Shown here: positions 1 through 6,301 of the stretch, piece by piece
How positions within the stretch are numbered: position 1 is the stretch's first letter
How the letters are laid out: every line of letters begins with the position of its first letter
Source: Magnetococcales bacterium
Lineage (GTDB): Bacteria > Pseudomonadota > Magnetococcia > Magnetococcales > JADGCH01
DNA: 8,694 nt
Direction: 5' to 3'
Assembly (NCBI GenBank): GCA_015228995.1
Contig: JADGCM010000070.1
Coordinates: 1-8,694, forward strand
The notes under the pieces: model-generated
Told to the model about the DNA's origin: nothing
Seen by the model: only the letters and a program-made list of their open reading frames with translations
The model's database searches: none
Made by a program: the position numbers and the translations under genes

Positions 1-605
1 TTGGTGCCATATTTCTGAAATTCAGGATGGGTCTTGATCACTTTTAAGAGGCTCCACCCCATCAGACTAGCCGTAAACGGGGTCGGGGTCGGTTGCGAAA
101 ACCGTCCGGCATTGAAACGCGCGATGATTTTATCGCCACGGAATACCGTTAGTGCCCCAATTTTACGCGAAGCAATGATCAACACATCGGGAGCGGATAA
201 CGGCAATGGCAACGAATCAAAACGGTTACGTCCACGCGTGCTGGTGAATATTGCTCCCCATATCTCCAGGCCAGCTGGGTCACCATTGGGACTCCACACC
301 GCCAGCGCCGTGGTAATAGGATCAAAAGCGGGCGCGATTTTGACTAACGCATCGACGGTAAAGTGGAGGTGCTGCGGAAAACGAAAGACGATGCTCTCAC
401 CAGGTCGACTCTTCTCGTCAAAGCAGTCGGGGTCGATCAACGCCACGCTCACCTGGACAGGCCGGTCCTCTTCGCGCTTCAAGCTGGCCAGAAACACTGT
501 TTCCATGGCCACCTTAACCCAATCGCTCGGCAACTGGCGGTGTTCGTCCGGTCGGCCCATCCCCCACAGCTGGATCACCTGCTCAATAATGTGAAGATCA
601 AACAT
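1..605 (-). CDS. Putative DACNV-type sensor domain protein (N-terminal 201 aa, runs off left edge)
   Basis: An uninterrupted minus-strand frame runs from an ATG at 605 to the window edge, giving 201 residues with no stop, so the C-terminal part is missing. There is no signal peptide or membrane segment. Visible landmarks are LPSDW near residue 25, FLASLKREEDRPV at 38-50, LEIWGAIF at 113-120, and a beta-rich stretch at 138-170 containing IGALTVFRGDKIIARFNAGRF, followed by PTPTPF. The SLxxEExRPV and LxIWG pattern resembles my recollection of the DACNV sensor domain that precedes DisA_N (diadenylate cyclase) domains; that match is from memory, not a search. If right, the missing part should carry a c-di-AMP synthase-like domain. 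The start is the first ATG after an in-frame TGA, and its ribosome-binding site is weak (CAGGA about 13 nt upstream). The gene is divergent from dsrA. The frame is surely coding; the family name is tentative. Confidence 0.7.
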   Translation of the reverse strand, partial: MFDLHIIEQVIQLWGMGRPDEHRQLPSDWVKVAMETVFLASLKREEDRPVQVSVALIDPDCFDEKSRPGESIVFRFPQHLHFTVDALVKIAPAFDPITTALAVWSPNGDPAGLEIWGAIFTSTRGRNRFDSLPLPLSAPDVLIIASRKIGALTVFRGDKIIARFNAGRFSQPTPTPFTASLMGWSLLKVIKTHPEFQKYGT

Positions 606-651
606 GCGACAATGGTAGTCCTGTACAGATAGCCCTGAGAGATAATTTCAT
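598..651 (-). other. Possible 17-codon leader frame coupled to the DACNV-like gene
   Basis: On the minus strand AGAGGTAAC immediately precedes an ATG at 651. This begins a 17-residue frame (MKLSLRAICTGLPLSHV) ending in TGA at 598-600. Its end overlaps the ATG at 605 of the downstream gene by 8 nt in another frame. Its ribosome-binding site is better than that of the main gene, which would fit translational coupling. It could equally be chance, or the two frames could belong together if a base were missing from the assembly. The peptide has no recognised motif. Confidence 0.25.
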
Positions 652-730
652 GTTACCTCTATAAATCGATTTTACCTAAAAGTCACGCGGTGATATGATG
701 GGAACTTCGCAAGGTTGTCCTGGTCCAATT

Positions 731-748
731 TTTCAACCGTTGTTGAAA
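731..748. promoter_or_regulatory. Perfect inverted repeat, possible operator between the divergent genes
   Basis: TTTCAACCGTTGTTGAAA has two perfectly complementary 7-bp arms (731-737 and 742-748) around a 4-nt centre. It lies in the intergenic region between the minus-strand DACNV-like gene and dsrA, just upstream of the candidate dsrA promoter. This is a common arrangement for a dimeric regulator site. No regulator can be named and no T-run follows, so it does not look like a terminator. Confidence 0.35.
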
Positions 749-774
749 CGTGGAACTGCTGATATAAAAAAATC

Positions 775-802
775 CTGGCATCAAATTTTAGAATATGATA
801 AT
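775..802 (+). promoter_or_regulatory. Candidate sigma70-type promoter for dsrA
   Basis: CTGGCA at 775-780 (4 of 6 matches to the -35 consensus) and GATAAT at 797-802 (5 of 6 to the -10 consensus) are separated by 16 nt, inside an AT-rich stretch about 70 nt upstream of the dsrA start. Placement and spacing are sensible, but this is a consensus match by eye and other AT-rich hexamers lie nearby. Confidence 0.35.
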
Positions 803-870
803 ATTCGGGCAGTATTGGTAGTTTCATTCGTTTCATAGACCATTTCCACCCTACCTGTTGAGGAATCGCG

Positions 871-2115
871 ATGTCTGAGACCACTTCCGCACAAGCGTTT
901 AAGTTGAACCCAACTCCCATGCTCGACACATTGGAGACCGGTCCATGGCCAAGTTTCATTTCTGGCTTCAAGGAGTTAGCCAACAGAACGGGTAGCACCA
1001 TGGTGCGTGGTGCCCTAGATCAACTGAATTACTCCTACCAAACTCGCATGGGATACTGGAAAGGTGGTGTCGTCGGTGTCCATGGCTACGGAGCTGGCAT
1101 CATCAGCCGTTATTCAATGATTGCCGATAAATTCCCAGAGGCAAAAGAGTTTCACACCATGCGCATCCAGCCAGCACCTGGTCTGCACTATACCAGCAAG
1201 GCGCTGCGTCAGATCTGCGATATTTGGGAGAAATATGGTTCTGGACTCATCTCCATGCATGGTCAGACGGGTAATTTACAGTTGCAGGGTATCGTCCAGG
1301 CCAACGCCCAGGCTTGCTTTGATGAACTCAATCAGTTGGGTTGGGATCTCGGTGGGGCTGGTGCCACAGTACGGACCGGTGCCTCCTGTGTTGGTCAGGC
1401 TCGTTGTGAAATGGCGTGTTACGACACCCTAGAGGCTCATCATAAGGTTCTTTCTTATTATACCGACTATGTCCATCGTCCTCAGCTTCCCTACAAGATG
1501 AAATTTAAGTTCTCTGGTTGTCCAAACGACTGCATGAATAGCATTCAGCGCTCCGACATGTCGGTTATTGGCATCTGGCGTGACGATATTCAGGTGGATC
1601 GTGCTGAGCTGAAAAATTATTTTGCCACCAAGGGGACCGAATACATTGTCAACAATGTCATCACTCGCTGCCCCACCCAGGCCATTACCCTCAAGGGAAA
1701 CGATGACCTTGAAATCAACAACAAAGATTGTGTACGTTGCATGCACTGCATCAACGTGCTCAACAAAGCCCTCTCGCCCGGGAAAGAGCGCGGCGCCGCT
1801 TTGTTGTTGGGTGGTAAAGGGCACTTAAAGATGGGCAATATGTTGGGTTCGATGATGATTCCGTTCATGAAGATGGAAACCGAGGAAGACTTAGAAGCCT
1901 TTACCGAACTGACAGATCGCATCATTGATTATTGGGCCGAGAATGGTCTTGATCATGAGCGTTTAGGTGAAGCCATTGAGAGAATTGGTATTCAAAACTT
2001 CCTGGATGCCGTCGGTCTAGACGCCCACGTCGATATGGTGGTGTCACCACGTGACAATCCCTATTTCAAGGCCGATTACACCCATACGCCGGTCTTGCGA
2101 GAGATTGCCGCTTAA
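871..2115 (+). CDS. dsrA: Reverse-type dissimilatory sulfite reductase, alpha subunit (DsrA)
   Basis: This 414-residue protein is the alpha subunit of the cytoplasmic siroheme enzyme DsrAB, which in sulfur oxidisers runs in the oxidative direction and forms sulfite from sulfane-level sulfur. Cysteines 173, 179 and 183 (CVGQARCEMAC) with 217 and 221 (GCPNDC) give the CX5C...CX3C pattern that binds the siroheme-coupled [4Fe-4S] cluster. An inserted ferredoxin domain follows, with Cys267 (CPTQAI) and Cys287, 290 and 293 (CVRCMHC). PMLDTLETGPWPSFISG near the N-terminus, HGQTGN at 130-135 and DLGGAG are typical of the oxidative branch, as I recall the family. Length is close to known oxidative DsrA (about 417 aa). 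The start is well placed: GAGGA at 860-864, six nt before the ATG. It is the first gene of dsrABL, 52 nt before dsrB, and shows no sign of damage. Confidence 0.97.
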   Translation: MSETTSAQAFKLNPTPMLDTLETGPWPSFISGFKELANRTGSTMVRGALDQLNYSYQTRMGYWKGGVVGVHGYGAGIISRYSMIADKFPEAKEFHTMRIQPAPGLHYTSKALRQICDIWEKYGSGLISMHGQTGNLQLQGIVQANAQACFDELNQLGWDLGGAGATVRTGASCVGQARCEMACYDTLEAHHKVLSYYTDYVHRPQLPYKMKFKFSGCPNDCMNSIQRSDMSVIGIWRDDIQVDRAELKNYFATKGTEYIVNNVITRCPTQAITLKGNDDLEINNKDCVRCMHCINVLNKALSPGKERGAALLLGGKGHLKMGNMLGSMMIPFMKMETEEDLEAFTELTDRIIDYWAENGLDHERLGEAIERIGIQNFLDAVGLDAHVDMVVSPRDNPYFKADYTHTPVLREIAA

Positions 2116-2167
2116 TGGTTTCGTGTGAGACACCCAATTGGTACCGTCATTGTAGGAGTCGTTTATT

Positions 2168-3238
2168 ATGAGTAGAGAGTGGAAAACTGTTGAGTCCGGC
2201 CCCCATACCTACCGGGAACTGTTGCATCCGGTCATTGTCAAGAACTACGGCCAATGGAAATATCACACTAGGCCCCGCCCGGGCGTTTTGAGGCATGTTG
2301 CCAACAGCGGTGATGTTATCTACACCGTGCGTGCTGGCACCCATCGGCAGGTGACGATCGACATTGTGCGGCGGTTGTGCGACTTGGCAGACCGCTATTC
2401 TGATGGCCACTTGCGCTGGACTGTGCGCAATAATGTTGAGTTTATGACGCCTAATGAGGCCAATGTTGCCCCGCTAATCAAGGAATTGGAAGCGCTGGGA
2501 CACCCAGTAGGTGGAACCGGCAACTCCATCTCAGCGATTGCCCATACCCAAGGGTGGCTGCATTGTGACATTCCAGCCACCGATGCCTCTGGGGTGGTCA
2601 AAAGCATGATGGACGCCCTCTTCGATGATTTCGTCAAAGAAGAGATGCCCAATCGGGTGCGGATGTCCACCTCCTGTTGTGAAATTAACTGTGGGGGTCA
2701 GGCTGACATTGCGGTGGTGGTCCAGCATACGCGTCCACCGCGCATTAACCATGAGATCCTGAAAAACATCTGTGAAATGCCCAGTACCGTGGCCCGCTGT
2801 CCGGTGGCCGCCATCCGTCCTACCACGGTCAATGGTCAGCCCTCCTTGATGGTAGTAGAAGAGAAATGTATCTTCTGCGGCGCTTGCTTTGGCGCCTGCC
2901 CGGCCATGGAGATCAATCATCCCGAGTATTCCAAACTGGCGGTATGGGTGGGTGGTAAAAATTCCAATGCCCGCACCCGTCCGGCCAACATGAAGTTGGT
3001 CTGTCATGGTCTACCCAACAACCCACCCCGTTGGCCAGAAGTGACCGAGGTGGTTAAGCGCATCCTTGGCGCTTACAAAAAAGGTGGTCGTGAGTGGGAG
3101 CGCCTTGGGGAGTGGGCAGATCGTATTGGTTGGAAGCGCTTCTTTGAAGAGACCGGTTTGCCGTTCGATAAGTATATGATCGATAATTATCGGCATGCCA
3201 GAGTCTCCTTCAACCAGTCCGCTCATGTGCGCTTTTAA
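2168..3238 (+). CDS. dsrB: Reverse-type dissimilatory sulfite reductase, beta subunit (DsrB)
   Basis: This 356-residue protein is the beta subunit that forms the alpha2beta2 enzyme with DsrA and carries the catalytically competent siroheme in characterised homologues. The ligand set for the siroheme-linked cluster is visible as Cys133 (LHCDIPATDAS) and Cys170, 171 and 175 (STSCCEINCGG). A ferredoxin-like insertion follows with Cys211 (ARCPVAAIRP) and Cys234, 237, 240 and 244 (CIFCGACFGAC). Basic residues expected around substrate and siroheme are present, for example in KYHTRPRPGVLRH (31-43). The length is normal for the family. GGAG at 2155-2158 sits 9 nt before the ATG, supporting this start. 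dsrL follows after only 10 nt, indicating co-transcription and coupled translation. Confidence 0.97.
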   Translation: MSREWKTVESGPHTYRELLHPVIVKNYGQWKYHTRPRPGVLRHVANSGDVIYTVRAGTHRQVTIDIVRRLCDLADRYSDGHLRWTVRNNVEFMTPNEANVAPLIKELEALGHPVGGTGNSISAIAHTQGWLHCDIPATDASGVVKSMMDALFDDFVKEEMPNRVRMSTSCCEINCGGQADIAVVVQHTRPPRINHEILKNICEMPSTVARCPVAAIRPTTVNGQPSLMVVEEKCIFCGACFGACPAMEINHPEYSKLAVWVGGKNSNARTRPANMKLVCHGLPNNPPRWPEVTEVVKRILGAYKKGGREWERLGEWADRIGWKRFFEETGLPFDKYMIDNYRHARVSFNQSAHVRF

Positions 3239-3242
3239 GGAA
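3237..3242 (+). promoter_or_regulatory. Ribosome-binding site that sets the dsrL start
   Basis: AAGGAA overlaps the last bases of the dsrB stop and lies 6 nt before the ATG at 3249. An in-frame ATG at 3195 would add 18 residues (MPESPSTSPLMCAFKERS) inside dsrB without a comparable site, so 3249 is preferred. Confidence 0.7.
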
Positions 3243-3248
3243 CGTTCC

Positions 3249-5018
3249 ATGGCAGAAGTAGAAAGTAATCCATTTCATCAACAGGCTATCCAGTGGCAGT
3301 TCAAGCCCTTTGAGACTGAAAAGGGGCTGGGTCGCGTTGTAGCCTATGGCGACCGAAGTACCAAATGTCCTACCTACCAGACACGTGTGCCGCCTTGCAC
3401 CGACTCTTGTCCAGCTGGTGAGGATATTCGGGGCTATAACAACGTGCTGCACGGTATCTGGAAAGGGGAGAGCGGTGATCCCTGGATTGATGCCTTTTAT
3501 CGCCTGACCAGGACCAACCCGTTTCCGGCAGTGATGGGGCGTGTTTGCCCGGCCCCATGCCAGGGTGGTTGTAACCGGCAATATCGCGACGAATCCATCG
3601 GCATCAATGCCATTGAGCATGCCATTGGTCAGTATGCGATCGAGCATAATTTGCAATTCAAGAAAACTGCCCCAGCCAGTGGTCTGAAGATGGCGGTGGT
3701 GGGTTCTGGTCCAGGTGGTCTTTCCTGTGCCTACCAATTGGCCCTACAGGGTCATGCAGTGACCCTGTTTGAGCGCGACCCCAGGCTGGGTGGCATGATG
3801 CGTTATGGCATCATGGGTTATCGTGTTGATCGGGACGTAATGGATAAGGAAATCGAGCGTATCCTCAATTTGGGTATTGAGGTGCGGGTTAATACCAAAA
3901 TTGGTGTTGATATCTCCCTTGATGAGCTGCGTGCGCAATATGCGGCGGTCTTTTTGGCTGTCGGGGCCCAAAAGGGTCGGTCGTTACCGATACCGGGTGC
4001 CGATGGTCCGATGTGTACCAATGCTATTGATTTTTTGCGTGAGTTTGAGATGAAAGGGGGGCCTGAGGCTGCATCCAAAATGAACATTGGCCGTCACGTA
4101 GTCGTAATCGGTGATGGTGACGTGGCAATGGATGTGGCTCGTTTGTCCCTGCGCCTGGGATCGAAAGCGACCTTGCTGTCCGGCGTCGCCCGTGAGGAGA
4201 TGAATTGTTCGCCCAATGAATACGCCGAGGCGGTCCACGAAGGGACCGATGTGCGTTTTCAGGTTGGTACCGTGGCGGTGATTCGTGATGGCAATGGTCA
4301 TATCACCGGTCTTGAGTGTGTCAAGATGGTTCGTAAGGACAAGGGGGAGGAAGGGTGGAATCATGCTATCCCCTTCTTCCGTTATAAGGCTCAGGAGGGG
4401 ACCAATTTTGTCATTGAGACCGACATGGTCGTCGCCTCCATCGGTCAAACTACTGATATGGCTGGCATGGAACAGACAACCGGTAATACACCCTTTTTCC
4501 AGGTGGATCATAACTATCAAATCAAGGGCATGCCTGGTGTATTTGGTGGTGGTGATGCGGTAAAAATTACCTTGCTGACCACTGCTATTGGTCATGGTCG
4601 TAAAGCAGCTGAGGCGATGAATCTCTACGCTCAAGGCAAACCTTTACCACAGAAAGCCGATAAGCCTGATATTGCTCGCTATGAGAAGTTAAAATGGGAC
4701 TTTTTCGTCGAAAAACCCCAGCCCAAACGTCGCCTACAGCACCCTGCGGTGGTCAACAACAATTGGCAGGAGATTTTGCAGGTCCTGCAACAAAGTGAGG
4801 TCTTGACTGAGGCCGAACGCTGTATGAGTTGTGGTCTCTGTTTCGAGTGTCGTCAATGCGAGAAATTCTGTCCACAAAAGGCCATCGTTAGCTTTAAGGA
4901 TAGCCCAGAGGGGCAGTTTGTCTTCACGCACTATGAAACCTGTGTCGGTTGTCATATCTGCGCCGAGGTATGTCCGACCGGTTACATTGACATGGGTATG
5001 GGACGCGAGGGCCACTGA
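3249..5018 (+). CDS. dsrL: DsrL, iron-sulfur flavoprotein NAD(P)H:acceptor oxidoreductase of the Dsr pathway
   Basis: This 589-residue protein belongs to the glutamate-synthase small-subunit (GltD)-like flavoproteins. DsrL in sulfur oxidisers interacts with DsrAB and passes its electrons to NAD+. In order: an N-terminal iron-sulfur domain with Cys40, 50, 54, 100, 104 and 108; an FAD-binding motif GSGPGGLS (152-159) with ERD and GGMMRYGI after it; an NAD(P)-binding motif GDGDVAMD (288-295); a second flavin motif GVFGGGDAV (430-438); and a C-terminal ferredoxin domain with Cys525, 528, 531, 534, 537 and 541 plus Cys565, 568, 571 and 575 (two [4Fe-4S] clusters). After the nucleotide fold, SGVAREEM replaces the YRR-type basic motif of NADPH-dependent GltD, which would suit NADH; this is inference. 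It is somewhat shorter than the roughly 650 residues I recall for Allochromatium DsrL. It directly follows dsrB, and its stop lies in an inverted repeat. Confidence 0.93.
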   Translation: MAEVESNPFHQQAIQWQFKPFETEKGLGRVVAYGDRSTKCPTYQTRVPPCTDSCPAGEDIRGYNNVLHGIWKGESGDPWIDAFYRLTRTNPFPAVMGRVCPAPCQGGCNRQYRDESIGINAIEHAIGQYAIEHNLQFKKTAPASGLKMAVVGSGPGGLSCAYQLALQGHAVTLFERDPRLGGMMRYGIMGYRVDRDVMDKEIERILNLGIEVRVNTKIGVDISLDELRAQYAAVFLAVGAQKGRSLPIPGADGPMCTNAIDFLREFEMKGGPEAASKMNIGRHVVVIGDGDVAMDVARLSLRLGSKATLLSGVAREEMNCSPNEYAEAVHEGTDVRFQVGTVAVIRDGNGHITGLECVKMVRKDKGEEGWNHAIPFFRYKAQEGTNFVIETDMVVASIGQTTDMAGMEQTTGNTPFFQVDHNYQIKGMPGVFGGGDAVKITLLTTAIGHGRKAAEAMNLYAQGKPLPQKADKPDIARYEKLKWDFFVEKPQPKRRLQHPAVVNNNWQEILQVLQQSEVLTEAERCMSCGLCFECRQCEKFCPQKAIVSFKDSPEGQFVFTHYETCVGCHICAEVCPTGYIDMGMGREGH

Positions 5019-5085
5019 GCCTCGTTTATTGCTTACAACCCCTCTCCCTAAATGAGGAGCGGGGTTGTAGGAAACCCAGAGGCTC
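5017..5085. repeat. Nested inverted repeat at the dsrL/copD-like junction (possible attenuator or terminator)
   Basis: Three complementary arm pairs are stacked around one centre. The outer pair is GAGCCTC at 5017-5023 with GAGGCTC at 5079-5085. The middle pair is TACAACCCC at 5034-5042 with GGGGTTGTA at 5061-5069. The inner pair is CTCC at 5044-5047 with GGAG at 5056-5059. All arms are perfect. The outer left arm overlaps the last two bases of the dsrL stop codon. No T-run follows, so it is not a standard intrinsic terminator. It may protect the dsr message from 3' decay, act with Rho, or be one copy of a dispersed intergenic repeat. Confidence 0.6.
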
Positions 5086-5112
5086 TGAAGAACGTAGTCA
5101 GGTGTTTGTGTT

Positions 5113-5571
5113 ATGCTTGCCGCGTTGCTGGCTATTCATCTGCTTGCTGTTGTCATTTGGGTGGGTGGCATGTTTTTCGCCCATTTTATGCTGCGTCCAT
5201 CGGCCAATGACCTGGAGCTTGAGAGTAGGGTTTTGCTTTGGTCGCGGGTGTTACGGCGTTTTTTTGCCGTCGTTTGGGGCGTGGTGTTGGTATTACCGGT
5301 TACCGGTTATGCCATGATTTTGCTCTATTTAGACGGTTTAGCAGGGCAACCGTTACACATTCACTTGATGCAGGGCATGGCATGGACCATGATTGCGCTG
5401 TTTGTTTATCTCTACACAGGACCCTACCGACGTATGCAGTGGATGGTTGGCCAGCTGCTTTTTCCCGAAGCAGGCCTGTACCTGGGTCGGATTCGGACCG
5501 TCGTTACGATAAACATGGCAATTGGTATCATGACTGTTGTAGTGGCCTCAGCTGGGCGCTACCTGTCATGA
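5113..5571 (+). CDS. CopD-like four-helix integral membrane protein
   Basis: This 152-residue, strongly hydrophobic protein has four predicted membrane helices at about residues 2-27, 50-72, 84-103 and 127-147. The first helix carries HLLAVVIWVGGMFFAHFML (His9, Trp16, Gly18-Gly19, His24), which resembles the HxxAxxxWxGxxxF pattern at the start of CopD-domain and related small membrane proteins. His82 and His84 lie at the start of the third helix. Conserved histidines suggest heme or copper binding, but the substrate is unknown, and copper resistance should not be assumed because most small CopD-like proteins are untested. AGGTG at 5101-5105, 7 nt upstream, supports the ATG. The gene ends in an ATGA overlap with hspQ, so the two are translationally coupled. 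It opens a six-gene run to holB. Confidence 0.75.
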   Translation: MLAALLAIHLLAVVIWVGGMFFAHFMLRPSANDLELESRVLLWSRVLRRFFAVVWGVVLVLPVTGYAMILLYLDGLAGQPLHIHLMQGMAWTMIALFVYLYTGPYRRMQWMVGQLLFPEAGLYLGRIRTVVTINMAIGIMTVVVASAGRYLS

Positions 5572-5885
5572 AGACGGCTCAGACGCGCTTTTTCGTTGGC
5601 CAGATTGTCCATCATAATCTGTTTGATTATCGTGGTGTCGTCGTTGATGTTGATTGCTGTTACCAGGGCGATGAACAGTGGTATGAGCGCATGGCTGTCA
5701 CACGCCCCCCAAAGGATGAGCCATGGTATCAAATTTTGGTCGATAACAGCGATGGTGAGGCCTACGTAGCAGAAAAAAATTTAGAGTCTGACTTATTGCA
5801 GGAACCTGTCGAGCACCCATTGGTGCAATATTTTTTCGAGTGTTTTGAAAATGGTTTTTACAAGAAAAGAACACCTAGCCACTGA
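5568..5885 (+). CDS. hspQ: Heat shock protein HspQ (hemimethylated-DNA-binding / YccV family)
   Basis: This 105-residue protein matches the HspQ/YccV family almost end to end. FFVGQIVHHNLFDYRGVVVD (8-27), DEQWYE (35-40), RPPKDEPWYQILVD (46-59), AYVAEKNLE (65-73) and EHPLVQYFF (82-90) are the usual family blocks. E. coli HspQ is about the same length; it was reported to bind hemimethylated DNA and later shown to act as a substrate and specificity enhancer for Lon protease. The role here is by homology. The ATG at 5568 overlaps the stop of the upstream membrane-protein gene as ATGA. An earlier start in this frame at 5238 would lie deep in that gene and is rejected. The C-terminus (NGFYKKRTPSH) is basic. 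The next gene starts 18 nt downstream. Confidence 0.9.
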   Translation: MKTAQTRFFVGQIVHHNLFDYRGVVVDVDCCYQGDEQWYERMAVTRPPKDEPWYQILVDNSDGEAYVAEKNLESDLLQEPVEHPLVQYFFECFENGFYKKRTPSH

Positions 5886-5887
5886 CA

Positions 5888-5893
5888 GAGGAG
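5888..5893 (+). promoter_or_regulatory. Ribosome-binding site that sets the start of the 126-aa protein
   Basis: GAGGAG is followed 10 nt later by the ATG at 5904. An in-frame TTG at 5895 is only 1 nt from the site and is therefore unlikely to be used. Confidence 0.65.
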
Positions 5894-5903
5894 TTTGTCC
5901 ATC

Positions 5904-6284
5904 ATGAGCCAATCTTCTAATCAAGATTTGATCACACAACTGCAACAAGCAATCCAGAGGGCCTCTGATTGGGCTACCTCCGGATGGCCGATGCGGTTTG
6001 GTAGCCACCAAGTGGAGGTATCTTCTCTCCCAGCAGCAGAGAAAATGCCCCGTAGTTTTGCGAATAGGCAAGAGGCGTTGGCCTACTGGACTAACGTCGC
6101 CATGGTGAGCCAAGAAAGCATCAGTTATGGCGAAAAGGCATTGAAGGCCCTTCAAAAAGGCGACTTGCCGGCTGCATACGATGCGCTTTACTTTGCGCGG
6201 TTTATTGAAAAGCGTCTCAATGAGGCCAGCCCGACTTGGGGCGGTATTTGCGACGCGGTCATCAACCAACTTAATAGTCGCTAG
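5904..6284 (+). CDS. Unrecognised 126-aa soluble helical protein
   Basis: I do not recognise this family. The protein is 126 residues, cytoplasmic by appearance (no signal peptide or membrane helix) and mostly helical. The N-terminal third is glutamine-rich (QDLITQLQQAIQRASDWATS), a short less regular stretch follows (30-52), and the second half contains a helix pair, EKALKALQKGDLPAAYDALY (77-96) continuing into FARFIEKRL. The KGDLPAAYDAL element has the look of a TPR-like helical hairpin but is too short to call. There are four tryptophan-containing or aromatic patches (SDWATSGWP, AYWTN, SPTWGG) that may form a core or interface. A strong GAGGAG sets the start. It sits 18 nt after hspQ and 17 nt before the coiled-coil gene, so it is probably co-expressed with both. 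Codon use looks like its neighbours. Confidence 0.85.
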   Translation: MSQSSNQDLITQLQQAIQRASDWATSGWPMRFGSHQVEVSSLPAAEKMPRSFANRQEALAYWTNVAMVSQESISYGEKALKALQKGDLPAAYDALYFARFIEKRLNEASPTWGGICDAVINQLNSR

Positions 6285-6301
6285 GACGGGGTTAATTGGC
6301 C

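Noticed and set aside
34..632. Two plus-strand open frames (34-594 and 363-632)
   Set aside because: They have low-complexity, arginine/serine-rich translations with no motifs and lie opposite the uninterrupted minus-strand gene at 1-605, whose protein looks natural.
669..697. Minus-strand TAAAAT as a -10 box for the DACNV-like gene
   Set aside because: No acceptable -35 hexamer lies at the right distance, so it cannot be told from AT-rich background.
672..1001. Minus-strand open frame of 109 codons overlapping the start of dsrA
   Set aside because: It covers the dsrA promoter region and its first 130 bases, has no motif, and is best explained as the shadow of dsrA.
3195..3248. Earlier in-frame ATG for dsrL, 18 codons upstream
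   Set aside because: It lies within dsrB and lacks a good ribosome-binding site; the ATG at 3249 has AAGGAA 6 nt upstream and a sequence that looks like the DsrL N-terminus.
5238..5567. Long N-terminal extension of HspQ
   Set aside because: It would run through the CopD-like gene in another frame; HspQ proteins are about 105 residues and begin where the ATG at 5568 does.
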